DNA of 64,000 nt, taken from positions 1,922,001 to 1,986,000 of the forward strand of contig NZ_CP120638.1 of NCBI RefSeq assembly GCF_029537235.1. The letters run 5' to 3'. The notes under the pieces were generated by a model. The model saw nothing but the letters and a program-made list of their open reading frames with translations. It searched no databases and was not told where the DNA came from. Positions 27,938-38,364 of this stretch are shown here, piece after piece; the first letter of the stretch is position 1; the number at the start of each line of letters is the position of its first letter. The position numbers and the translations under genes were made by a program. Origin of the DNA: Rhizobium sp. 32-5/1 (lineage in GTDB: Bacteria > Pseudomonadota > Alphaproteobacteria > Rhizobiales > Rhizobiaceae).

Positions 27938-29328
27938 TTATTTCTTTCCCTTCGACAGCATGTGATAGAGCGCCCGGATGGCCTGCGCCTCACCGCCAAC
28001 AGGCGAATGCGGGCGCTCAGACTGGGCCCAGCCGAAAATATCGAAGTGCACCCAGCTCTTCGCTTTCGTCACGAAGCGCTTGAGGAAGAGTGCCGCCGTG
28101 ATCGAGCCAGCCATGCCGCCTGATGGCGCGTTGGTGAGATCGGCGATGCGGGTCGCGATATCCTTGTCGTAACCCATATAGAGCGGCATGCGCCACATCG
28201 GGTCATCGACCGAGAGGCTCGAATCCGTCAGTTCATGGGCGAGATCATCGTCATCGGTGAAGAAGGGCGGCAGGTCGGGTCCAAGCGCCACACGCGCCGC
28301 ACCCGTCAGCGTTGCCATGTCAACGATCAACCCGGTTTCCTCCTCGTCCGCATAGGCCAGCGCATCCGCAAGGATCAGCCTTCCCTCGGCATCGGTGTTG
28401 TCGATCTGCACCGTCAAGCCCTTGCGGCTCCTGTAGATATCGCCGGGGCGGAAAGCATTGGCGGAGATCGAATTCTCGACCACCGGAACAAGCACGCGCA
28501 GATCGATCTTCAGCTTGGCATCCATGATCATCAGGGCGAGGCCCATGACGTTGGCGGCGCCGCCCATGTCCTTCTTCATCAGCAGCATCGAGGCCGCGGG
28601 CTTGATATCGAGGCCGCCCGTGTCGAAGCAGACGCCCTTGCCGATCAGCGTGACCTTGCGGTTTCCTTCTTGCCCCAGCGCATTTCGAGCAGGCGCGGTG
28701 CTTCCGCGCTGGCGCGGCCGACCGTGTGGATCAGCGGAAAATTCTGCGCCAGCAGGTCATCGCCGGCGATGACCGAAACATTTGCCTTGTAGTGATCGCC
28801 GAGCGCCCGGAAAGCCGCTTCAAGCGCATTCGGACCCATATCGTTGGTCGGCATGTTGATCAGGTCGCGGGCAAGAAAAACGCCAGCCAGCTGGCGCTTG
28901 ATATCCGCTGCATCGGCGTCGGCCGGGATCATCAGCGTCGGGGCTTGCGACTTCGACGGCTTGTAGCGATCGAAGCGATAGGCACCAAGACCATAGCCAA
29001 GCGCCAGGCGATCGGCCGTCAGCGGTGCGGTCTCGACGTGCCACTGCCCGGATGGCAGCGCACGGGCGAGCTTGCCGGTGATGAACGGGGCTTCTGATGG
29101 ATTGGAGCCAAGGCCGAGCAGCGCGCCGCCAAGGTGCCCCTCCGAGGACGGAATGAGCAGCACAGCGCCCGGTTCTGCCTTGAAACCAGCCTTGCGGGCC
29201 CAGTCCAGCGCAATCGGATCGATTGCCTGCTGATCGATATGGGCCGGCGTAACCGCGAAGATCGGCAGCGTCGTGCCCGCGGCTGTGTTGAAGGGCGACG
29301 GGCGGTCGATGTACTGGAAGGGGGCCAT
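27938..29328 (-). CDS. M17 leucyl aminopeptidase family protein, frameshifted
   Basis: A metallo-exopeptidase that releases N-terminal amino acids. The C-terminal part has the M17 signature (NTDAEGRLILADALAYA), GKGVCFDTGGLDIKPAASMLLMKKDMGGA with the metal-binding Lys and Asp residues, and MATLTGAARVALG. The N-terminal macrodomain-like part, starting MAPFQYIDRPSPFN, is in the other frame and breaks at RWGKKE. Restoring one C at 28665-28666 joins them as 463 residues, normal for the rhizobial PepA/PepB-like branch. Convergent with dnaA. Confidence 0.9.
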
Positions 29329-29364
29329 GAAAATCCTTGAAGGCAGGTCTACAGAATCACGCGA

Positions 29365-29379
29365 TTAACGCTCTGTTAG
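29365..29379 (+). promoter_or_regulatory. Possible CtrA site upstream of the TadD-like gene
   Basis: TTAACGCTCTGTTAG fits TTAA-N7-TTAA with one mismatch and lies 91 bases before the start of the TPR lipoprotein gene. A second TTAA at 29382 is followed by TTGC after 7 bases. Short motif; chance matches are possible. Confidence 0.4.
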
Positions 29380-29469
29380 GGTTAACAGATTATTGCTGGA
29401 GTGAAGATTGCGCCGAAATGTTGGGATCCGAGTCCGGTGCATGAACCATTGCTTCGAGGGGCGCTGGCC

Positions 29470-30291
29470 ATGGCCACCACACAGACATTTCCATCTTCGC
29501 GCGCACGCCGCATCCTGTGCGGCATATCCGTTGTGCTCGTCGCCGTGTCGCTCGCCGGATGCGCGACGCAGAAGAAGGAGCTGACAACCGGCTCCATTCC
29601 GAAATTCGACAAGCCCGTGCAATCAATGACGGCGTCGGAACTGTCCCGCGCCGCCGACAGCATCGGTCGGGCCTATGAAAAGAACCCGAAGGATCGAAAC
29701 GCCGGCCTGAACTACGCCAACATGCTGCGCATGACCGGCCGCAACACCCAAGCGCTCGCCGTCATGCAGCAGGTGGCGATCAGCCACCCCTCCGACCGCG
29801 AAGTTCTGGCAGCCTACGGCAAGGCGCAGGCCGCCGCCGGACAGCTGGAACAGGCGCTTGCCACCATCGGCCGGGCCCAGACGCCTGATAGGCCGGACTG
29901 GAAGCTGAAATCCGCCGAAGGCGCAATCCTCGACCAGCTGGGCCGCGCACCCGAGGCACGCCAGCGTTATCGCGAAGCGCTCGACATGCAGCCGAACGAA
30001 CCGTCCGTTCTGTCCAATCTCGGCATGTCCTATCTTCTCGCCAAGGATCTGAAGACGGCAGAGACCTATTTGCGCTCCGCCACCAACCAGCCGACGGCCG
30101 ACAGCAGCGTACGGCAAAACCTGGCGCTTGCCGTTGGTCTGCAGGGCCGTTTCCAGGAAGCCGAACAGATCGCCATGCAGGAATTGTCGCCGGACCAGGC
30201 AGCCGCCAATGTCAAATATCTGCGCTCGGTCCTATCGCAACAGAATGCCTGGCAGAAGCTCGCCAAGGATGAGGACAAGGGCACGAACTGA
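29470..30291 (+). CDS. tadD: TadD-like tetratricopeptide lipoprotein
   Basis: 273 residues. The N-terminal signal ends in the lipobox LAGC, so the mature protein should be lipid-anchored at Cys, probably in the outer membrane. From about residue 60 onward come five to six TPR-like helix pairs (RAYEKNPKDRNAGLNYANMLRMTG, YREALDMQPNEPSVLSNLGMSYLLAKD). This is the architecture of TadD, a pilotin-like factor that helps the Flp-pilus secretin assemble. It is unlinked from the pilus locus 23 kb away, as is usual in rhizobia. I chose MATTQTF, which follows GAGGGG, over an earlier ATG at 29401. Confidence 0.78.
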   Translation: MATTQTFPSSRARRILCGISVVLVAVSLAGCATQKKELTTGSIPKFDKPVQSMTASELSRAADSIGRAYEKNPKDRNAGLNYANMLRMTGRNTQALAVMQQVAISHPSDREVLAAYGKAQAAAGQLEQALATIGRAQTPDRPDWKLKSAEGAILDQLGRAPEARQRYREALDMQPNEPSVLSNLGMSYLLAKDLKTAETYLRSATNQPTADSSVRQNLALAVGLQGRFQEAEQIAMQELSPDQAAANVKYLRSVLSQQNAWQKLAKDEDKGTN

Positions 30292-30298
30292 GAAGGCT

Positions 30299-31444
30299 TC
30301 AAGCCTTCACGGAGACCAGCCGCAGCATGCTCACGATCGCCTGATCAAGCGGCGCATCGACAGGCAGTGGCTGTGAGGACAGCTTGACGATGACCGTTTC
30401 TGTGGCCGGGTCGATCCAGATCCATTGCCCATGAATGCCGATCGCCGCGAGTTCGCCAGAGCCACTGGAATACCAGTAGTTGCGGTAGCGGCCTTCCGGA
30501 AACAACGTCGTCTGGTCGCCCTTCACCCAGGCATCACGGCTGCCGCCAGTCCAGAGATCGGCGATGAAACCGGCCGGCACGATGCCGCCACCCTTTCGCC
30601 GCACGAGTTCACCTGTTCGGGCCAGATCGCGCGCCGTGACCGACATGCCACCCGCAGCACGCGAGGTGCCGGCACGATCCACCGTGATCATCGCGTCCGA
30701 ACTTGCGCCAAGCGGCTGCCAGAGCAGGCCGCTGAACAATGTCGGCAGGCGAACACCTGACGCCCGCTCCAGCACGATGCCGGTCATATCCGTATTCGGC
30801 GAGCGATAGGCATGTGCAACACCATGTCCGGACTTTCCCTTCTGCAATGAGCACAGGAAGGTCTTCAGGTCCGGCGCCGGATCGGCGGGATTGTCCGGCG
30901 CCCAGGCGGTGGCCCGCCGGTAACGATTGAAAGCGCCATGCGGATCAAGATAGTTCTCCTCGAAATCGAGGCTGATTTCCATGTCGAGAAGCTGCTGCAC
31001 GGTGGCATCGGCATAGGCGGAGCCTTCCGCTTCAGGCACATGCTGGACGACGAGGTCGGAGAGCGAGAGCTTGCCCCGCCCGACCAGAATACCGGCGAGC
31101 AGCGCCGTCAGCGACTTCGAGACCGAGAAGATGATGTGCGGGCAGGCCGGATCGCAATGGCCGGCATACCACTCGGCAATCAGCCGACCCTGTCGCATGA
31201 CGACGAAAGCATCGGTGTCACTGGCTTCCAGAAAGGCCTCGAGCGGCTGGTCCAACCCGTCCAGCCCGGACACCTGCAGGTCCGAAAATGGGCCGAGATC
31301 ATAGGTCGCCTCCTCGAACAGCCGGTTGCTACGGATGACGGCGGAGGGCACGATCTCGCTGACATTCTGGAAAGCCCAGCGTGAAAACGGGGCCGTGCGC
31401 CAGTTATCGAGCCTGACGTCGCTGCGGGAAACATCCTGTGTCAT
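30299..31444 (-). CDS. Serine hydrolase, beta-lactamase/penicillin-binding-protein fold
   Basis: A 381-residue member of the class C beta-lactamase-like family, which includes esterases, peptidases and amidases as well as lactamases. The nucleophile motif SxxK is clear in FSVSKSLTALLAG. The second motif is YRSPNTD, with Ser where class C enzymes often have Asn (YxN), and no KTG is obvious, which speaks against a true beta-lactamase. There is no signal peptide, so it is probably cytoplasmic. The start MTQDVSR follows GGAG. It lies 63 bases downstream of the HDAC-family gene, in the same direction. Confidence 0.82.
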   Translation of the reverse strand: MTQDVSRSDVRLDNWRTAPFSRWAFQNVSEIVPSAVIRSNRLFEEATYDLGPFSDLQVSGLDGLDQPLEAFLEASDTDAFVVMRQGRLIAEWYAGHCDPACPHIIFSVSKSLTALLAGILVGRGKLSLSDLVVQHVPEAEGSAYADATVQQLLDMEISLDFEENYLDPHGAFNRYRRATAWAPDNPADPAPDLKTFLCSLQKGKSGHGVAHAYRSPNTDMTGIVLERASGVRLPTLFSGLLWQPLGASSDAMITVDRAGTSRAAGGMSVTARDLARTGELVRRKGGGIVPAGFIADLWTGGSRDAWVKGDQTTLFPEGRYRNYWYSSGSGELAAIGIHGQWIWIDPATETVIVKLSSQPLPVDAPLDQAIVSMLRLVSVKA

Positions 31445-31507
31445 GTCAATACTCTCCGCCATCGGCCCTGGTGAGAATGCCATAGAGCTTCGGCCGGTGA
31501 TCGCGCA

Positions 31508-32541
31508 TCAGCCGCGCCCTTCAAAGCCGGTCAAAACGCCTGCGGCATTGACGCCGATTTCGGCAACGGCATAGCCGCCCTCCATCACGAACAGAGTCGG
31601 CAGGTCCAGTTTTGCGATGCGTGCGCCGATCTTCGGGAAATCCTCGGTCTTCAGCTTGAACTTGCTGATCGGGTCCTTCTCGAACGTATCAACGCCGAGC
31701 GAGACGATGACGACATCCGGCTGGTAGGCGAGAAGCTTGCCGCAGGCGTCGTCAAGCGACGCGCTCCATGTTTCCCAGCTGGTGCCGAAGCGCATCGGAT
31801 AGTTGAGGTTGTAGCCTTCGCCCTCGCCTGCGCCGCGCTCGTCGGAATGGCCGAGGAAATAGGGATATTCCTGCATCGGATCGGCATGCAGGTTGATCAC
31901 CTGCACGTCGGCACGGGAATAGAAGATTTCCTGCGTGCCGTTGCCATGGTGATAATCGACATCGAGGATCGAGACGCGCCTGGCACCGTTGTCGCGGAAC
32001 CATTGCGCCGCAACGGCCGCGTTGTTGATGTAGCAATAGCCGCCCATGAAACCGGCACCTGCATGATGACCGGGCGGGCGGCAGAGCGCGAAGGCAGACC
32101 GCTCGTCGGCATTCACCAGACCAGCCGCCGTCAGCGCCACGTCGTGGGAGGATTTGATCGCATCCCAGGTGCCTTCGACGACGCCGCAGCCGGCATCGAA
32201 GGAATAGTAGCCGAGCAGCCCGTCGATAAACTCCGGCGGCACGTCGCCGCGCAGACCGCGTGTCGGCCAGGTGAAGGGCAGCGCCGTTCCGGTTCTCCCC
32301 TCGGCGGTCCAGCGGCTCCAGATGGTCGGTAGGAAATCGAGATAGTCCTTGCGATGCACCTTGTAGGCGGTCGAAAGGTCGTGTTCTTCCGGGACAAGCA
32401 CCGGACCGAGCCCGACCGTCTTGACGCGCTCGAAGACATATTCCGCACGCGACGGCATTTCGAAACCGGGGACGATGGCTCCCGCGACAAGCTCGAACTG
32501 ATCGGCATGGCCGAGATGGCGGGGAGAAAAACGGTTTTCAT
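31508..32541 (-). CDS. HDAC-family deacetylase, probable acetylpolyamine amidohydrolase, frameshifted near the start
   Basis: Zinc-dependent deacetylase of the arginase/HDAC fold. All active-site elements are seen: RPPGHHAG (catalytic His pair), LDVDYHHGNGTQ (Asp and His zinc ligands), SLGVDTFEKDP (third zinc ligand) and MEGGYAV (transition-state Tyr). The start MKTVFSPRHLGH needs one extra base in the A-run at 32527-32531; the product is then 344 residues. The long loop GEGEGYNLNYPMRFGTSW resembles bacterial acetylpolyamine amidohydrolases. The neighbouring polyamine-type ABC transporter supports a role in deacetylating imported acetylpolyamines. Confidence 0.88.
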
Positions 32542-32574
32542 GGGACGATCCGGAAAGGGGCATTAGAAATGAAG

Positions 32575-32599
32575 ACGCCCCGCGAAGACCGCGGGGCGT
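32575..32599 (-). terminator. Hairpin terminator after the polyamine-binding protein gene
   Basis: ACGCCCCGC and GCGGGGCGT form a 9-base-pair stem just after the stop of the binding-protein gene. On the minus strand it is followed by a T-rich but interrupted tail (CTTCATTTCT). It may attenuate readthrough into the deacetylase gene. Confidence 0.65.
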
Positions 32600-32614
32600 A
32601 GTTATGCGGGGAGC

Positions 32615-33648
32615 TTACTTCTGCAACTCGGTCCAGATCTTCGTGTAAAGCTCCTGGACTTCCGGGGGCAGGTCTGCGAGGGAACGCCGACAGACGCGAA
32701 TTCGGCCGGGATCTTGATCTCCGGCGCATCCTTCATGTCGGCGGGCATGAAGGCATCGGAGCCGGCAATGCCGTTGGCATAACGGTGGAAGGCCGAGTTC
32801 ATGCCGGCATTTTCCGGGTCCATCATGAAGTTCTGGAAGAGCTTGGCATTCTCGACATTGGCCGCGTCCTTGAGGACCCCGAGATTATCGCTCCAGTTGA
32901 CATAGCCTTCCTTGGGATAGCCAAACTTGATCTTCGGGTTGGCAAGGCGCTGGCGGAAGGCCGAGCCGTTCCAGTCGCTCGATGCAGAGAAATCACCCGA
33001 GCCCATTTTCTCGATCGTGCCGTATTCCATCGCCACCCAGTTCGGCTTGGCCTTGACCAGCGTGTCGCGCACCTTCTTCAGGATCGTCAAGTCGCCGGTG
33101 CACTTGGTGCCACCATTGTAGAGAACGGCAGCGTCGATCACGTCGGTCATTTCCGGAACGACGTTGACCTTGCCCTTCAACTCATCCGGCGTATCGAAAA
33201 TGATGCCCCAGGTGTTGATGTCACCCTTGTAGACATCGGTGTTGACGACGGTACCGACGATGCCCATGGCCCACGGAACCGTGTATTTGCGGCCAGGATC
33301 GAATTCGGGATTTTTCCATTCCTCGGCGACATTCTTGAAGTTCTCCATGCCACCCGGATTGGTTTCGAGAAGAAGGCCCTCCGAAATCCAGATCGGAATG
33401 TAGTTCTGCGAGGGCACGACCATGTCGAAGCCGGAGCCGCCCTGGCGGACCTTGGCGAGCGCCGTGTCGTTGGAATCATAGTCGGTGATGGTCACCTTGA
33501 CCTTGTACTGGTCCTCGAATTTCTTGATCATGTCGGGGCTGGTATAGTTGCCCCAGTTGTAGATGTTCAGCACGCCTTCGGCATGCGCGAGGCCCGTTGA
33601 GGCAAGCAATGCAGCCGCAAAAGCCAGTGTCGTCGTGATCCGTTTCAT
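32615..33648 (-). CDS. Polyamine-type ABC transporter substrate-binding protein, C-terminus frameshifted
   Basis: Periplasmic PotD/PotF-like protein. A signal peptide (MKRITTTLAFAAALLASTGLAHA) is followed by the family opening GVLNIYNWGNYTSPDMIKKFE and SGFDMVVPSQNYIP. The visible frame loses homology after VGVPSQTCP; the other frame gives PEVQELYTKIWTELQK, the family C-terminal helix. Restoring one G in GGGGG at 32664-32668 gives a 344-residue protein. It leads the order binding protein, two permeases and ATPase on the minus strand, with the ATPase gene furthest upstream. Confidence 0.92.
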
Positions 33649-33671
33649 GGTGTTGTTCCCTTTTTGCGTTC

Positions 33672-34472
33672 TCAGATGCGTTTCTTGTTGACGAAGAAGA
33701 AGACGGTAACGATGCAGATCGACAGGAGCAGAAACAGGGTCGAAATCGCATTCATTTCGGGCGTGATCGCCCGGCGCAACTGACCGAGCATATAAGTGGG
33801 CAAAGTATCCTGCCCAGCCGATTTGACGAATTCGGTGATCACCACGTCATCCAGCGAGATGACGAAGGCGAGCATCAGACCGGCCAGGATGCCCGGCCAG
33901 AGCAACGGCAAGGTGACATAGCGGAAGGTTTTCCACGGCGTGGCGTAGAGATCGGCCGCAGCCCGCTCCAGCGTCAGGTCCATATTCTCCAGACGCGCGC
34001 GGATCGGCAGGTAGGCGAACGGGATGCAGAATGCCGTGTGCGCGGCGATCAGATAACCGAGGCCGGAATAACCGGTCCAGACCTTGATGCGCGAGAAGAA
34101 GATCAAGAGCGCCACCGCCGTGACGATCTCGGGGATCATCAGCGGCTGGTTGATGAAGGCATATTTCAGCGTCAGGCCACGATAGGGCTCGGTCCGCGTG
34201 GTCGCAAGTGCCGCCATGGTCGCGGCAGCGGTTGCCACCAGCGCCGCGACCACTGCGATCTGCAGCGAGCGGATCGAGGCTTCGATCACCTGCTGGTTTT
34301 CGAAAGCCTTGACGAACCAGCGCAGGGAAAAGCCTTCCCAGACGCTGAGCGACGTACCGGCATTGAAGGCATAGATCACCAAGACACCGATCGGCAGGTA
34401 AAGCGCGAAGAAGCACACCATGGCGATCGCGGTGAAACCGGTCTGGCGGCGGACGGAGAACTGCCTAGCCAT
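33672..34472 (-). CDS. Polyamine-type ABC transporter permease (PotC/PotI-like)
   Basis: A 266-residue inner-membrane protein with about six helices and the EAA-type cytoplasmic loop ERAAADLYATPWKTFRYVTLPLLWPGI that docks to the ATPase. I chose MARQFSV as the start: its ATG overlaps the stop of the upstream permease (ATGGCTAG), so the two are translationally coupled. An ORF start 11 codons earlier lies within the neighbour's coding sequence. Confidence 0.9.
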   Translation of the reverse strand: MARQFSVRRQTGFTAIAMVCFFALYLPIGVLVIYAFNAGTSLSVWEGFSLRWFVKAFENQQVIEASIRSLQIAVVAALVATAAATMAALATTRTEPYRGLTLKYAFINQPLMIPEIVTAVALLIFFSRIKVWTGYSGLGYLIAAHTAFCIPFAYLPIRARLENMDLTLERAAADLYATPWKTFRYVTLPLLWPGILAGLMLAFVISLDDVVITEFVKSAGQDTLPTYMLGQLRRAITPEMNAISTLFLLLSICIVTVFFFVNKKRI

Positions 34473-35385
34473 GCCGCGCACCCGATCCCTTGGCGTTGCG
34501 GACATAAAACAGCAGCGCCACCATGACGATCAGCATCAGCGTGATCGACAGGGCAGCGCCCAGCGGCCAGTTGCGCCCCTGCCCGAACTGCAGTTCAATC
34601 AGATTGCCCAGCATCAGGTTTTTGCCGCCGCCCAAGATGCTCGGCGTCACATAGGCGCCAAGTGCCGGGATGAAGACGAGGATGGAGCCGGCAATGATGC
34701 CGGGCTTGACGAGCGGGATGATGATCCGGCGCAGCACCCTAAACGGCGTCGCATAGAGATCGTAGCCCGCCTCGACGAGCCGGAAATCCAGCTTTTCCAT
34801 GCTGGCATAAAGCGGCAGCACCATCAGCGGCAGGTAGACATAGACCATGCCAGTCAGGATCGCGCCATCGGTGAACAGCATCTGCACGGGCCGCGCGAAA
34901 ATCCCCAGATCGATCATCAGATTGTTGATCAGTCCCTCATTGCGGATGATCTGCAGGATGGCGAAGGTGCGGATCAGAAGATTGGTCCAGAAGGGAATGG
35001 TGATCAGGAACAGCCAGAGTTCGCGCGAATTGTCCGGGCGGGTCGCGATGAAATAAGCCGTGGGGAAACCGACGAGCAGCGTCAGCACCGTCGTCACGAG
35101 CGAAAGCCAGACGGAGCGCATGAAGATCGAGACATGTGCATCGGCGAGCGACAGCGTCTCATCGAAAATGTCGCGCTCGAGAAAGACGTTGACCCATGCG
35201 GACAATGTCGGTTGCCACTGGACGTCGCCATAGGGGCCTGGCGTCAGGAAAGAGTATACGAGGACGATAAGCAATGGCCCGGCGGCGGCCAGAAGGATGA
35301 TCAGCAGCGCGGGCATCGAGAGCAGCCAGCGATTGCGGACGTCCCGCCTTGCTTCCGCTTCGATGACGTCGCTCGCCCCGCTCAT
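34465..35385 (-). CDS. Polyamine-type ABC transporter permease (PotB/PotH-like)
   Basis: A 306-residue membrane permease with six helices and the EAA loop EAGYDLYATPFRVLRRIIIPLVKPGI. The hydrophilic segment after the first helix (YSFLTPGPYGDVQWQPTL) matches PotB-type permeases. It overlaps the second permease by 8 bases and starts 1 base after the ATPase stop, so the three are a tight operon. Confidence 0.91.
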   Translation of the reverse strand: MSGASDVIEAEARRDVRNRWLLSMPALLIILLAAAGPLLIVLVYSFLTPGPYGDVQWQPTLSAWVNVFLERDIFDETLSLADAHVSIFMRSVWLSLVTTVLTLLVGFPTAYFIATRPDNSRELWLFLITIPFWTNLLIRTFAILQIIRNEGLINNLMIDLGIFARPVQMLFTDGAILTGMVYVYLPLMVLPLYASMEKLDFRLVEAGYDLYATPFRVLRRIIIPLVKPGIIAGSILVFIPALGAYVTPSILGGGKNLMLGNLIELQFGQGRNWPLGAALSITLMLIVMVALLFYVRNAKGSGARHG

Positions 35386-35386
35386 A

Positions 35387-36487
35387 TCAATTCCTCAGCA
35401 CGCGGGCGGCATTGGCTTCGATGGCGATACCGACCCGATCGCCGGCGGCAAAGCGCGCCGCCTGCATCGGCTTGTTCTGTTCGCGCAGGGTAAACGCCGT
35501 TGCGCCATCCGACAGGACGACGTGGTAATGCGTGTCGGTTCCGAAATAGACGATGTTTTCGAGCGTGCCGGTCATCTGGCAGGCACCGGCATCCTCAGCC
35601 CCGCAGAGCATCGCATGTTCCGGCCGCAGCACCACGGTGACCTCGCCCTGCGGCGTGAAACCCTCCGGCAGAGCAGCGGCGATGCGCCCGCCAACCCCGG
35701 TATCGACGTCGGCTATGCCGTTTGCGGACGAGACCACCTGTCCCTTGAGGAAATTGGTCTCGCCAATGAAATCGGCGACGAAGCGATCCGTGGGCGCGTC
35801 ATAGATATCCCGCGGGCTGCCCACCTGCAGGATACGACCGGCCGACATGACGGCGACGCGGTCCGACATGGTTAGCGCCTCTTCCTGATCATGCGTGACG
35901 AAGATGAAGGTGATGCCGGTTTCGGCTTGCAGGCGCTTGAGCTCGATCTGCATGTCCTTGCGCAGCTTGTAGTCGAGCGCTGACAGCGGCTCGTCAAGCA
36001 GAAGCACCTTGGGCTGCGGCGCAAGGGCCCGGGCGAGCGCCACGCGCTGCTGCTGGCCGCCGGAAATCTGGCTGGTGCGGCGGCCGCGCAGCTCTTCCAT
36101 GCGCACCAGCTTCAGCATCTCGGCGACGCGCGCTTCTATCTCCGCTTTTGGCCGGCCGAGCATCTGCAGGCCAAAGCCAATGTTTTCCGCGACCGTCATA
36201 TGCGGGAACAGGGCGTAGCTCTGGAAAACCGTGTTGACCGGGCGCTTGAAGGGCGGCATGGCGGCGATGTTTTCGCCGTTCAAAAGGATCTCGCCGGAGG
36301 TCGGGAATTCGAAGCCGGCGATCAGGCGCAGCAGTGTGGTCTTTCCGCAGCCGGAGGGGCCGAGCAGCGTGAAAAACTCGTTCTGGCGGATGGCGACAGA
36401 TGTGTCGTTGACCGCGGCGAAAGCAAACTCGCCAAAGCCGAATATCTTGGAAACGTTGCGTATTTCGACAGCGTTCAAATCCGCCAT
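35387..36487 (-). CDS. potA: Polyamine-type ABC transporter ATP-binding protein
   Basis: A 366-residue ATPase with [16 protein letters not shown] (Walker A), [15 protein letters not shown] (signature), [11 protein letters not shown] (Walker B) and a switch His in [10 protein letters not shown], followed by a TOBE_2 domain (about 285-360) typical of PotA. The start [17 protein letters not shown] is preferred; a GTG five codons upstream (36502) is possible. First gene of the transporter operon. Confidence 0.93.
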   Translation of the reverse strand: MADLNAVEIRNVSKIFGFGEFAFAAVNDTSVAIRQNEFFTLLGPSGCGKTTLLRLIAGFEFPTSGEILLNGENIAAMPPFKRPVNTVFQSYALFPHMTVAENIGFGLQMLGRPKAEIEARVAEMLKLVRMEELRGRRTSQISGGQQQRVALARALAPQPKVLLLDEPLSALDYKLRKDMQIELKRLQAETGITFIFVTHDQEEALTMSDRVAVMSAGRILQVGSPRDIYDAPTDRFVADFIGETNFLKGQVVSSANGIADVDTGVGGRIAAALPEGFTPQGEVTVVLRPEHAMLCGAEDAGACQMTGTLENIVYFGTDTHYHVVLSDGATAFTLREQNKPMQAARFAAGDRVGIAIEANAARVLRN

Positions 36488-36600
36488 ATGCGGCCCACTC
36501 ACCTTGATTTCAGCTGCTGTTCCCGCCTTTTCGGCTTTGCGCTAGGTGATCACAGCGCCCTGTCGTTGACAACCCTTTAGCCTTCGGGAAGCAAAAATAT

Positions 36601-38274
36601 TTATCGTGAGGAAAAACTTATTCGTCCACCACACAGCGTCAGCACCGGGCGGACGGTATGAAGGTCGTCAATATTGACCGCCTCGATGTCGGCACTGAGA
36701 ACCACGAGGTCGGCGAGAAAACCGGGCTTGGTCATGCCCTTGCGATCCTCGCGAAACTCCGCATAGGCGCCCTCGACCGTATAGGCAGCCAGCGCTTCCA
36801 TGAGCGAAAAGCTCTGGTCCGGATCGGTTGGCGACCAAGGCTTGCGGATGACCGCCGTCTGGATGCCGGCGATCGGGTCAATCGGCGAGACCGGCCAATC
36901 GGAGGCGAAGCAGATGCGGGCGCCGGCATCCTTCAGCGTGCGCCAGGCATAGCTTACCGGCCAGCGTGCCTCACCGATGCGTGACACGGTCGGCTCCAGC
37001 GGTACGCCCATGCAGCCCGGAGGATGCGGCGGCTGCATGGAGGCGATGACGCCGAGTTCGGCAAAACGTTGGATATCATCCGGATGAACGACCTCGATAT
37101 GCTCGATGCGGTGGCGGCTGTCGCGCACGCCATTGGCCTCCCGCGCGGCCTCATAACCGTCGAGCACAGCGCGCACGGCCCCGTCGCCGATAGCATGAAC
37201 GGCGATCTGCAAGCCACGACGATCGGCCTCGACCGCGACGTCACGGAAGCTTTCCGGCGTGAACAGACCTTCGCCGCAATAATCCGGCCGGTCGGCATAG
37301 GGCTCGACCATGACCGCCGTCCAGCTGTCGAGCACACCGTCATAGAAGACCTTGACCACGCTGCAGGACAGCCAGTCGCTTTTGAAGCGCGCGGCCATGG
37401 CGGACGCCTTTTCCAGCATATCGAGGCCCATGAAATTCTTGAAATGAAACGGGATCATCACCCGGCAGGGCAGGCAACCATCCTCCTTCTCGATCGCTTC
37501 GAGCAATTCCAGCTGGTAGAGATTGCCGTCCATGTTCTGGATCGTGGTGATGCCATGGCAGGCGCAATAGTCGAGCCCGCGGCGCATGACGGCGATATCC
37601 TGCGCCCATTCCGCAGCATTCGGATAGGGGTCCGGCTCGCCACCCGTCGCGAGCCCGAGCCGGTAGCGCTCGAAGCCTCCGACGGCCTGCAACGGGCTGA
37701 ACGCCTCCATTTCCCGCAATTCGCCGGTCGCAAGCCCGTCCTCGCCCATGACTACCTCGTTGCCCGGCCCCATCTCGGCGCCATGCAACATATCGACCAG
37801 TTCGAGCGCCGTGGTATTAGCCCAAGCCGTATGATGATCCGGTGCGAACAGCACCAGCGGCTGATCGGGCAGGATGGAATCGAGGTGATGGCGGGTCAGC
37901 CGCTCGGTATCACCGAGGATCGTGTAATCAGCGCCTTGCGCAAACAGCACCGTCTGGTCGCCACGCTCCTCCGCATAGGCTTTGACTGCCGCCGCCAAAG
38001 CATCCATTCCTGCGACGCCGGCAAGCTGGAGATGATCGAGCTCGGCCGAGCCGGAGAACAGGTGCATGTGGTTTTCCGAGAAGCCAGGCAAAACCGAACC
38101 GCCCGCGGCATCGATGACCTGTGTCTGCGGGCCGGCATGCGCCTCGATCTCATCGCGCGATCCGACGGCAAGGATGCGGCCGCCGGCGACGGCCACCGCC
38201 TCGGCATGCAGCGCCTCTGCGTCCAGGGTGAGAACGCGGGCGTTGACGATGATCAGGTCGGCAGCATGGGGCAT
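36601..38274 (-). CDS. YtcJ-like metal-dependent amidohydrolase
   Basis: A 557-residue amidohydrolase-superfamily protein. After an N-terminal beta sandwich (LIIVNARVLTLDAEALHAEAVAVAGGRILAVG) comes the metal site ENHMHLFSGS (HxH), then HAIGDGAVRAVLDGYE, RIEHIEVVHPDD and FASDWPVSPIDP, all typical of the YtcJ/exoenzyme-regulatory-protein branch. The substrate is unknown; relatives act on cyclic or linear amides. It lies between the transporter ATPase gene and the fused aminotransferase gene, all on the same strand, which suggests a shared catabolic role. Confidence 0.87.
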   Translation of the reverse strand: MPHAADLIIVNARVLTLDAEALHAEAVAVAGGRILAVGSRDEIEAHAGPQTQVIDAAGGSVLPGFSENHMHLFSGSAELDHLQLAGVAGMDALAAAVKAYAEERGDQTVLFAQGADYTILGDTERLTRHHLDSILPDQPLVLFAPDHHTAWANTTALELVDMLHGAEMGPGNEVVMGEDGLATGELREMEAFSPLQAVGGFERYRLGLATGGEPDPYPNAAEWAQDIAVMRRGLDYCACHGITTIQNMDGNLYQLELLEAIEKEDGCLPCRVMIPFHFKNFMGLDMLEKASAMAARFKSDWLSCSVVKVFYDGVLDSWTAVMVEPYADRPDYCGEGLFTPESFRDVAVEADRRGLQIAVHAIGDGAVRAVLDGYEAAREANGVRDSRHRIEHIEVVHPDDIQRFAELGVIASMQPPHPPGCMGVPLEPTVSRIGEARWPVSYAWRTLKDAGARICFASDWPVSPIDPIAGIQTAVIRKPWSPTDPDQSFSLMEALAAYTVEGAYAEFREDRKGMTKPGFLADLVVLSADIEAVNIDDLHTVRPVLTLCGGRISFSSR

Positions 38275-38364
38275 GATGGCACTCGTGATTTGCGAAGGGT
38301 CGGGCCGGACTTAACCATTGCCTCCGTCTTCCGCGCAAGCCCGGACATATAGCCCCGCCGGGTT

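Noticed and set aside
30299..31444. True beta-lactamase
   Set aside because: SxxK is present but the YxN motif reads YRS and no KTG or export signal is seen, so it is kept as a serine hydrolase.
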